Below, piece by piece: positions 1 to 6,678 of a DNA stretch of 8,761 nucleotides. Origin of the DNA: JAKAGZ01 sp964412105 (GTDB lineage: Bacteria; Bacteroidota; Ignavibacteria; Ignavibacteriales; Ignavibacteriaceae); the NCBI GenBank assembly GCA_964412105.1, contig CAYPNM010000082.1, positions 1 to 8,761 on the forward strand, given 5' to 3'. Within the stretch, counting starts at the first letter, position 1. Each line of letters begins with the position of its first letter. A model generated the notes under the pieces. The model saw only the letters and a list, made by a program, of their open reading frames with translations. It did no database searches and was not told where the DNA came from. Both the position numbers and the translations under genes were made by a program.

Positions 1-1457
1 TGAATGTTGAACCTGAACTTGTCACTACATTAAAGCCGGAAATTCCTGCAAAGCTTGCTCAAATTACAAAGAAGATGCTTTCCAAAAATAAAGATGATCG
101 CTACCAGGATGTAAATTCATTTTTATCCGATCTTAAAGATTACAAAAGTGCAAAAATTGAAAAACCCGATGAAAAAGAAAAAACCATTGCTGTGCTACCT
201 TTTGAAAATATTAGTCCCGATAAAGAGGCTGATTATTTTGCCGATGGATTAGCTGAAGAACTAATTACAAACTTATCAAGAATAAAGGATATTAAGCTCA
301 CTCCCCGCACTAACACAATGAGATACAAAGGCACGGATAAAGATATTAAAACCTTGGGCAGAGAATTAGGCGCAAGGTATATTATGCAAGGCAGCGTGAG
401 AAAGTTCAATGAAGATTTAAGGATTTCTGTTCAATTAATGGATGCCCAACTCGAGAAACAAATTTGGGGAGAGACTTATAAAGGTAAAATTGCGGATGTA
501 TTTGACATTCAGGAACAGGTTTCAAAACAAATTGCAGAAATGTTGATGGTGAAACTCTCCCCTACCGAAAAAGTTAGCTTGACAAAAAGGTCCACGGAAA
601 ATACTGAGGCATTTGATTTGAACTTACGCGCAAGAGACTTTTTATATAAAATGACGAAAAATAACGTTCAGTTTGCAATTCAGCTTTTCAATAAAGCTAT
701 TGAATTAGATAAAAGATATGCTGCAGCATACGCTGGTCTTAGTGAAGCATACGCTCAATATTATTTTTCATTTGAAAGGCAGGAAGAACTGCTTGAAAAA
801 TCAATTGAAGCTGGCTTAAAAGCTTTAATGTACGACCCGTCAATGACTGAAGCTTATGTTGCATTGGCTATGGCCTACTTTAATAAAAAGCTATACGAAG
901 AAGCTTTGGATGCTGCTCAAAAAGCACTGGGACTGGACTCTGATAACGCAACTGCTTATTGGGTTTTAGCTAGAATATATCATACTATGGACCACGATGA
1001 AAAAGCCATAGAACTTCATGAAAAAGTTATCGAACTAAATCCTGATTTTTATACAGCATATATGGATCTAACTATTTGTTATGAACGCGTTGGTAATTTC
1101 AATAAATATAGCGAAACAATTCAAAGACAATTGGATATGTATCCCAGATATTTATCACAACACCCGGATGATGCAAGAGCATACATCTTTTATGCTCAGA
1201 CGCTTGCTAAAGTTAAAGAGGTAGAAAAAGCAAAAGAAATGGGAAATAGAGCATACGAACTTACACCGAATGATGCACTAATGCTATATAATCTTGCCTG
1301 CCTGTTTTCACGACTTGAAGAAAAAGAAACTGCAGTGGATTATTTTAGAAAAGCTTTGAATTCAGGTTATCAAAGCTATGAATGGGTCAAACGCGACACT
1401 GACTTTGACAATATTAGAAACGAATCCGGATATATTGAGTTAATGAAAGGTAAATAA
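1..1457 (+). CDS. Ser/Thr protein kinase with TolB-like and TPR domains, 5' end outside window
   Basis: The reading frame is already open at base 3 and reads through the first ATG (base 75), which is an internal Met: the 24 codons before it continue the kinase C-lobe and align with gene 2 (…KLAQITKKMLSKNKDDRYQ versus …KLDQIVGKMLSKDPDKRYQ). The visible 484 residues, numbered from that Met, are: end of kinase subdomain XI (to ~25), a short charged linker, a TolB-like domain (~36-165, starting KTIAVLPFENI, with GRELGARYIMQGSVRKF), then about six TPR-like repeats (~195-430) and the terminal RDTDFDNIRNESGYIELM motif. No hydrophobic segment separates kinase and TolB-like parts, so the protein looks cytoplasmic. 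From the TolB-like start to the C-terminus it aligns with gene 2 without a gap (425 positions; about 70% identity by hand count over the TolB-like part). The catalytic motifs lie outside the window, so activity cannot be judged. Function is inferred: phosphorylation-based signalling with a TPR partner-binding tail. Confidence 0.9.
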   Translation, partial: NVEPELVTTLKPEIPAKLAQITKKMLSKNKDDRYQDVNSFLSDLKDYKSAKIEKPDEKEKTIAVLPFENISPDKEADYFADGLAEELITNLSRIKDIKLTPRTNTMRYKGTDKDIKTLGRELGARYIMQGSVRKFNEDLRISVQLMDAQLEKQIWGETYKGKIADVFDIQEQVSKQIAEMLMVKLSPTEKVSLTKRSTENTEAFDLNLRARDFLYKMTKNNVQFAIQLFNKAIELDKRYAAAYAGLSEAYAQYYFSFERQEELLEKSIEAGLKALMYDPSMTEAYVALAMAYFNKKLYEEALDAAQKALGLDSDNATAYWVLARIYHTMDHDEKAIELHEKVIELNPDFYTAYMDLTICYERVGNFNKYSETIQRQLDMYPRYLSQHPDDARAYIFYAQTLAKVKEVEKAKEMGNRAYELTPNDALMLYNLACLFSRLEEKETAVDYFRKALNSGYQSYEWVKRDTDFDNIRNESGYIELMKGK

Positions 1458-1551
1458 GCATTAAATCATTATATATATTAAATACTCTAATAATTTATAA
1501 GCATAGGGGCATAAAGTATTGGTAAATTTTTTCATCCCGTTCACCGGTTAT

Positions 1552-1557
1552 GAGGAG
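1552..1557 (+). promoter_or_regulatory. Shine-Dalgarno site of the 1563 kinase gene
   Basis: GAGGAG lies 5 bases before the ATG at 1563. An in-frame TGA at 1551-1553 rules out any start further upstream, so site and stop together fix this start. It is the clearest ribosome binding site in the window. Confidence 0.75.
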
Positions 1558-1562
1558 TCCAA

Positions 1563-3683
1563 ATGAATAATTTAGTCGGTCAGAAAATTTTGCATTATAA
1601 TGTAATTGATAAGCTTGGCGAAGGAGGTATGGGGGTTGTTTATAAGGCGGAAGATACTAAGCTTAAACGCGAAGTTGCCATAAAATTCCTCCCGCACCAC
1701 ATTTCTTCTGATGCCGAAGAGAGACAAAGATTTGAAATTGAAGCGCAGGCTGCTGCAGCCTTGAACCATCCGAACATAACCACTATTTATTCGATTGAAA
1801 ATTCCGGTAGTGATGTTTTCATTGTGATGGAATATATAAACGGCGTGGAGTTAAAAGAGAAAATCAAAAAGCAACCTTTAAGCCTTGAACTTTCACTGAA
1901 CATCATCGGGCAGATTGCTGACGGATTAGGCACAGCCCATAAGAAGGGAATAATTCACAGGGACATAAAGACGGCTAACATCATGGTCACGCAAGCTGGA
2001 CTAATTAAAATAATGGACTTCGGACTGGCAAAGATCGGCGGGACTTCACATATAACAAAATTCGGCACAACTCTCGGAACAACCGCTTATATGTCACCCG
2101 AACAGGCTCGCGGAGAAAAAGTAGATAAAAGAACTGACATTTGGTCAACCGGTGTAATACTTTATGAAATGCTTACGGGAAGATTTCCTTTCAAAGGTGA
2201 ATTCGATCAGGCAATAATTTATTCTATACTAAATGAGGAGCCTGATCAGATAATTTCAGTAAATAAAGACCTCCCCATCAAACTTGATCAAATAGTCGGG
2301 AAAATGCTGAGCAAAGATCCTGATAAGCGTTACCAGAACATCGAGGATTTTTCTAAAGATCTAAAAGAATTAAACAGTAAGAGTACACCTCAAACCGATG
2401 AGACAAAAACGATAGCAGTTTTGCCTTTCGATAATATCGGCTCTGACCAGGAAACGGATTATTTTGCCGAAGGCCTTGCTGAAGAGCTGATTATAAATCT
2501 TTCTAAGATTAAAGAAGTAAGAACTGTCTCCAGAACCAACTCGATACGCTATAAAGGATCAGAAAAAGATATTAGAACTATTGGCAGAGAATTAGGTGCG
2601 CGGTATATAATGGAAGGCAGTGTCAGAAAATTCAGAGATGACCTTAGGATTTCAATCCAGTTGATTGACGTTTCCGGCGGACTCCAGCTCTGGGGCGAAA
2701 CCTATAAAGGCAAAATTGCAGACGTGTTCGATATACAGGAAAAAGTATCAAAAGAAATTGTTGAAGCGCTGAGACTTAAGCTCTCCCCTTCCGAAAAAAT
2801 CGTTCTTGAAAAACGCGCTACTACAAACACCGAAGCCTATGATTTATATTTAAGAGGAAGGAATTTCCTTTACAAGGTTTCGAAAAACAATATAATATTC
2901 GCCATACAATTATTTAAAAAAGCTATAAAATTCGATGAACGCTTTGCTGCGGGATATGCCGGGCTTAGCGAAGCATATGCAACACAATATTACTTCTTTG
3001 AAAAAAGCGATCAATTGCTTGATCTTGCGATCGATTCCGGCCTTAGAGCACTAATGTATGATCCCTCCCTTTCTGAAGCATACGCAGCCTTGGCACTTGC
3101 TTATTATAATAAAAAATCACGTACTGAAGCTTTTACTGCCGGGCAAAAAGCAATCGAATTGAATCCAAATAATTATTATGCATACTGGGTACTTGGGAGA
3201 ATTTACCATAGCACAGACCGCGACAAAGATGCCATTGACCTATATAAGAAAGTAGTTTCAATTAATCCCGATTTCTATTCAGCTTATGCAGATCTTGGTG
3301 TAAGCTATGAAAAATTGGGTGATGAAAAAGGACAAAAAGAAACCCTCGCATTACTTATGGAAGTTTATCCTCGATATTTATCGGATCATCCTGATGATGC
3401 ACGCGCGCATGTCGTTTATGCCATCGATCTTGTAAAGGTTGGTAAAATTGAAGAAGCTAAGGCTGAAGGCAAAAGAGCAGTAGAACTAAGTCCTGATGAT
3501 TCATTGATGTCGTACAATGTTGCCTGTCTTTATTCAAGATTGGGAGAAAAAAAACAAGGAATTGCATACCTGCAAAAGGCAATCGATCAGGGGTACACAA
3601 ATTTTGAATGGCTCAAGCGCGATCCCGATTTGAATAGCATCCAGAACGAACCGGAATTTATTGATTTGATGAAAGATAAATAA
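1563..3683 (+). CDS. Ser/Thr protein kinase with TolB-like and TPR domains, no membrane anchor
   Basis: A complete Hanks-type kinase of 706 aa, expected to phosphorylate Ser/Thr of unknown protein targets. Kinase domain ~12-270: glycine loop GEGGMGVVY (19-27), VAIK lysine K41, helix-C glutamate probably E60, catalytic HRDIKTAN with D134 and N139, DFG at 152-154, activation segment with several Thr (GTTLGTTAYMSPE), SPE 178-180, and the subdomain XI RYQ at ~256. All essential residues are present, so it should be active; the usual Pro after HRDIK is Thr. A ~12-residue linker leads straight to a TolB-like (COG5616/FlgO-like) domain (~282-412), then about six TPR-like repeats (~442-680) and the family C-terminal motif RDPDLNSIQNEPEFIDLM. 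No transmembrane helix or signal peptide is visible, so the product should be cytoplasmic. It lies 105 bp after a closely related paralogue and may be co-transcribed with it. Partner and signal are unknown. Confidence 0.95.
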   Translation: MNNLVGQKILHYNVIDKLGEGGMGVVYKAEDTKLKREVAIKFLPHHISSDAEERQRFEIEAQAAAALNHPNITTIYSIENSGSDVFIVMEYINGVELKEKIKKQPLSLELSLNIIGQIADGLGTAHKKGIIHRDIKTANIMVTQAGLIKIMDFGLAKIGGTSHITKFGTTLGTTAYMSPEQARGEKVDKRTDIWSTGVILYEMLTGRFPFKGEFDQAIIYSILNEEPDQIISVNKDLPIKLDQIVGKMLSKDPDKRYQNIEDFSKDLKELNSKSTPQTDETKTIAVLPFDNIGSDQETDYFAEGLAEELIINLSKIKEVRTVSRTNSIRYKGSEKDIRTIGRELGARYIMEGSVRKFRDDLRISIQLIDVSGGLQLWGETYKGKIADVFDIQEKVSKEIVEALRLKLSPSEKIVLEKRATTNTEAYDLYLRGRNFLYKVSKNNIIFAIQLFKKAIKFDERFAAGYAGLSEAYATQYYFFEKSDQLLDLAIDSGLRALMYDPSLSEAYAALALAYYNKKSRTEAFTAGQKAIELNPNNYYAYWVLGRIYHSTDRDKDAIDLYKKVVSINPDFYSAYADLGVSYEKLGDEKGQKETLALLMEVYPRYLSDHPDDARAHVVYAIDLVKVGKIEEAKAEGKRAVELSPDDSLMSYNVACLYSRLGEKKQGIAYLQKAIDQGYTNFEWLKRDPDLNSIQNEPEFIDLMKDK

Positions 3684-3758
3684 TAGGTTACTTTTCCTGT
3701 TATGCCATAATAGTCCTCAATGCTGGAGAATTACTATTAATTGGCATCCTCTGTGATG

Positions 3759-3858
3759 NNNNNNNNNNNNNNNNNNNNNNNNNNNNNNNNNNNNNNNNNN
3801 NNNNNNNNNNNNNNNNNNNNNNNNNNNNNNNNNNNNNNNNNNNNNNNNNNNNNNNNNN
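3759..3858. other. assembly gap (100 N)
   Basis: Exactly 100 unknown bases, a size commonly used when the real gap length is unknown. It covers the start codon and about the first 22 codons of the downstream kinase gene, judged by alignment to gene 2, where the matching Met is residue 23. The 75 bases between the gene 2 stop and the gap hold no recognisable gene. The distance between the two kinase genes should not be taken as real. Confidence 0.98.
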
Positions 3859-6402
3859 ATGGGCGTTGTTTATCTCGCAGAAGATACAAAGCTGAAACGC
3901 CAGGTAGCCATAAAATTCCTTCCCAAACAAATTTCGGCAGATGCTGAAGAGAGAAAGCGTTTTGAAATTGAAGCGCAGGCTGCTGCTGCTTTGAATCATC
4001 CCAATATAACTACCATCCACGCTATCGAGGAATCAGGTGATACGATTTTTATTGTGATGGAATTTATTGATGGTATCGAACTAAAAGAAAAAATTAAAGC
4101 TGGCCCCCTCCCCTATGATGAAACTGTCAACACAGCAATCCAAATGGCAGAAGGATTAACAGCCGCACACAATAAAGGTATTGTGCACAGGGATATTAAG
4201 GCCTCAAACATTATGATGAAAAAAGATGGGAATGTAAAAATAATGGATTTTGGTCTGGCCAAGATTGGCAAAGGCAGCCAGGTTACAAAGCTGGGCACTA
4301 CCATTGGAACCATTGCCTATATGTCGCCTGAACAGACTAGGGGCGAATCGCTCGATCAAAGAACCGACATCTGGTCATTCGGCGTAGTATTATATGAAAT
4401 GCTGACAGGCGGCCAACCGTTCAAAGGCGCTTATGACCAGGCTATCATTTATTCTATATTAAATGAACAGCCTGAATTTACAAACATCCCTGAACCTTTA
4501 TCTTATATATTACAGAAAGCTATAGCAAAATCTCCGGCTGACAGATATCAGACGGCAGGTGATATGCTTAATGACTTAAAGGCGTTAAGAAGTGATTCCG
4601 GATCAAGATCATTATCGAAGGAAGTCCCGATTGCAAAGGTATCTAAAAATTCCAAAAAGAACTTATGGATTGGCATATCAGCGGTAATAATAATTGCTGC
4701 CGCTTCAATATTTTATTTTTTGAAAAGTAAAAATCATGTGACAGCAGCAAATGGAAACAGCAAACAGATGATCGTAGTTATGCCGTTTCAAAACCTTGGC
4801 TCTCAGGATGATAAATATTTTGCGGATGGTGTAACTGATCAGATTACCAGCAAACTATCTTCGATTGGGAACATCGGTGTTATTTCAACAAGCAGTGCGG
4901 AAAAATTGGCCAAAGAAAATAAAACCACGCAGGAGATAGGAAAAGAACTTGGAGTGAACTATATATTAAATGGAACCGTCCTCTGGGCAAAGGGCGGGAA
5001 AAATGAAAGCCGTGTAAGGATTACTCCGCAGCTTACCCGGGTATCAGATAACACAATTACCTGGTCTGATTCCTACGACAAAGTACTAAATGATATTTTT
5101 GCTGTCCAGAATGAAATTGCACAAAAAGTTGTTGACCAATTGGGTGGATCTATTGGAAATAATCAAATCCAGAAAGAAACTCCCCCAACCACTAATCTTA
5201 ATTCTTATGATTTTTATTTAAAAGGTTTATCATATGAAGCACGGGGTTCATATGCAAAATCGGATATTCAAAACAGTATTAGTCTATTTAAGAAGGCAAT
5301 TGAGCTCGATCCTGGATTTGCGCAGGCTTATGCTCATCTTTCTAGAGGACAGGCGTCCATGTATTGGTTTTATTTTGATCGTTCTGAAAAAAATGTAAAT
5401 GACGCTTTTGATAATGCGCAAAAGTCTTTGAGATTAAATCCAGATATTGCCGAAGCATACCTGGCACTCGGATATTACCACTACTGGTGTAAGCTGGATT
5501 ATAAAAGTGCTATAAAGGAATTTACAGAAGCTCTGAAAATTCAGCCTAACAATGCTACAGCATTTTTTAGTCTTGGTGTTGTTTATCGTAGAATGGGAAA
5601 ATTTGATCTTGCTATTCAGAATATGTCTAAAGGTTATAATCTTGATCCGCTGTCCAATGAATATTCCCGTAACCTGGGAGAAACTTACGGATTGATCAGA
5701 GATTACAATAAAGCAATTACCCAATATAAAAAAGTTATTGAATTAAGCCCCGATATGAGTTTACCAAAAGCAGAGCTTGCTCAAATATATTCTTTAAAAG
5801 GTGACCTAAAAACTGCCACAGAGATAATTAATAATATTAGTGATGAAAATTATCTTGATATAATGAAAAATGAAAAAGCTTTTCTATACATACTTGACAG
5901 GAAATTTGATGAAGCGATCAATGAATTGAAAACAAAAAATAAGCCATTTGAAGTAGGACAATTTCGTTATACGCCACTGGATCAAATGCTGGGACTTATT
6001 TATTGGTATAAAAATGATAAAGTACAATCAAAAAAATATTTTGAGTCATCCAGAAACAAATTGGAGAACATGTTAAAATCTTCTCCCCAGGATGAGAGAA
6101 TTCATAGCTCGCTTGGTATTACATATGCAGGACTTGGACTAAGGGATAAAGCAATTTTTGAAGGCAAAAAAGGAATAGAGTTACTCCCCCTGGAAAAAGA
6201 AGCTTACAGAGGTTATTACCGTCAGTGGGATTTGGCAATCATTTATACTCTGCTGGGAGATAATGATAATGCTTTGAAGCAGATTGACTATATCCTATCA
6301 ATTCCCGGCGAATTTTCTGTTAACGAATTGAAGTTGGATCCCTTATATGATTCTTTACGCGGCCTTCCGGGCTATAAAGCAATCATAAATAAGTATGAAT
6401 AG
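3859..6402 (+). CDS. membrane-anchored Ser/Thr protein kinase with TolB-like and TPR domains, 5' end in gap
   Basis: The ATG at 3859 is not the true start: it encodes the Met of the glycine loop (GGMGVVY), so about 22 N-terminal residues are lost in the N gap. In the visible 847 residues: kinase domain to ~243, with VAIK lysine K19, HRDIKASN (D112, N117), DFG 130-132, activation segment GTTIGTIAYMSPE ending at E158, and the DRYQ of subdomain XI at ~228. A Lys-rich juxtamembrane stretch (~254-267) precedes one transmembrane helix (~269-288, LWIGISAVIIIAAASIFYFL). Next comes a TolB-like domain (~303-428, beginning MIVVMPFQNLG), then TPR repeats (~472-660 and ~705-815) and the family end motif LDPLYDSLRGLPGYKAIINKY. 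The expected topology is kinase inside, TolB-like/TPR part outside the inner membrane, a classic receptor-kinase layout; this is inferred from the single helix. Kinase motifs are intact, so activity is likely. The TolB-like/TPR part is clearly more divergent from genes 1 and 2 than those are from each other. Confidence 0.93.
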   Translation: MGVVYLAEDTKLKRQVAIKFLPKQISADAEERKRFEIEAQAAAALNHPNITTIHAIEESGDTIFIVMEFIDGIELKEKIKAGPLPYDETVNTAIQMAEGLTAAHNKGIVHRDIKASNIMMKKDGNVKIMDFGLAKIGKGSQVTKLGTTIGTIAYMSPEQTRGESLDQRTDIWSFGVVLYEMLTGGQPFKGAYDQAIIYSILNEQPEFTNIPEPLSYILQKAIAKSPADRYQTAGDMLNDLKALRSDSGSRSLSKEVPIAKVSKNSKKNLWIGISAVIIIAAASIFYFLKSKNHVTAANGNSKQMIVVMPFQNLGSQDDKYFADGVTDQITSKLSSIGNIGVISTSSAEKLAKENKTTQEIGKELGVNYILNGTVLWAKGGKNESRVRITPQLTRVSDNTITWSDSYDKVLNDIFAVQNEIAQKVVDQLGGSIGNNQIQKETPPTTNLNSYDFYLKGLSYEARGSYAKSDIQNSISLFKKAIELDPGFAQAYAHLSRGQASMYWFYFDRSEKNVNDAFDNAQKSLRLNPDIAEAYLALGYYHYWCKLDYKSAIKEFTEALKIQPNNATAFFSLGVVYRRMGKFDLAIQNMSKGYNLDPLSNEYSRNLGETYGLIRDYNKAITQYKKVIELSPDMSLPKAELAQIYSLKGDLKTATEIINNISDENYLDIMKNEKAFLYILDRKFDEAINELKTKNKPFEVGQFRYTPLDQMLGLIYWYKNDKVQSKKYFESSRNKLENMLKSSPQDERIHSSLGITYAGLGLRDKAIFEGKKGIELLPLEKEAYRGYYRQWDLAIIYTLLGDNDNALKQIDYILSIPGEFSVNELKLDPLYDSLRGLPGYKAIINKYE

Positions 6403-6439
6403 GGGGGTTAGTATTCTCTGATTTTGCAATATTTTAAGC

Positions 6440-6493
6440 ACCTATTTTGCCTTAAAATGCCTGAAAGGCAAAAATTTATCGCATTTTATAGGT
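6440..6493 (+). terminator. hairpin after the membrane kinase gene, possible terminator
   Basis: A perfect 9-bp inverted repeat, TTTTGCCTT (6445-6453) and AAGGCAAAA (6465-6473), encloses an 11-base loop and starts 42 bases after the stop at 6402. A second, outer pair ACCTAT (6440-6445) and ATAGGT (6488-6493) could form around it, sharing one base with the inner stem. The stem is A/T-rich and is followed by only a weak T tract (ATTTATC), so intrinsic termination is plausible but not convincing. If real, it would separate the kinase transcript from the peptidase gene. Confidence 0.35.
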
Positions 6494-6567
6494 AAATTAT
6501 TTAATATTAGGTAGCCCCTTCTATATCCTAAGATTACCGTAAATAAATTAAAATACTGAGGTATTAA

Positions 6568-6609
6568 ACGATTGGTGAAACTATTCTCCGATACAGGATT
6601 ATTGAAAAT
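6568..6609 (+). pseudogene. possible decayed 5' end of a kinase gene
   Basis: Read from 6568, this stretch gives TIGETILRYRIIEN, which lines up without gaps with MIGETILHYNILEK at the start of the kinase gene at 8714: 9 of 14 residues and 30 of 42 bases match, and several differences are synonymous third-position changes (ATT/ATA, ACT/ACA, TAC/TAT). The start position has ACG instead of ATG. A GAGG at 6558-6561, 6 bases upstream, would be a fitting ribosome binding site, and TAA directly precedes the ACG. After residue 14 the similarity fades: the frame runs on to TAA at 6661-6663 without a glycine loop. It is best read as the mutated, truncated start of another kinase copy. Chance similarity is possible because the match is short. 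Confidence 0.5.
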
Positions 6610-6665
6610 TGGGCAAAATTTCCTGACCGGATGCAAAAATTATACTGCATACAAAGAACTTAATT

Positions 6666-6670
6666 AAAGG
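6666..6670 (+). promoter_or_regulatory. Shine-Dalgarno-like site of the S9 peptidase gene
   Basis: AAAGG lies 8 bases before the ATG at 6679. It is weak, but it supports that start together with the in-frame TAA at 6661-6663 and the signal peptide that begins right at this Met. Confidence 0.45.
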
Positions 6671-6678
6671 ATAATAAT

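Noticed and set aside
1519..1551. Spacer between genes 1 and 2 reads IGKFFHPVHRL, faintly like a kinase N-terminus
   Set aside because: Only I, G and possibly K and H fit, the spacing is wrong and the DNA does not align; far weaker than the 6568 case.
1572..1769. Minus-strand open frame opposite the kinase start, with a similar one at 3700-4020
   Set aside because: They are antisense shadows of the conserved kinase N-lobe; their mutual similarity only mirrors the similarity of the kinase genes, and the second one runs through the N gap.
3738..3758. LIGILCD-like reading just before the gap as a possible start of the third kinase gene
   Set aside because: It needs a two-codon deletion relative to MIGETILHYN, has no ATG at its start, and its frame relation to the gene beyond the gap cannot be known.
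3756..3758. ATG at the gap edge as the true start of the third kinase gene
   Set aside because: No clear ribosome binding site is seen at the right distance, and with 100 N taken literally the frame does not match; the gap length is unknown, so this is undecidable.
6442..6636. Minus-strand open frame of 64 codons in the spacer
   Set aside because: It has no recognisable motif or convincing ribosome binding site and overlaps the hairpin and the kinase-like remnant; likely chance in AT-rich DNA.
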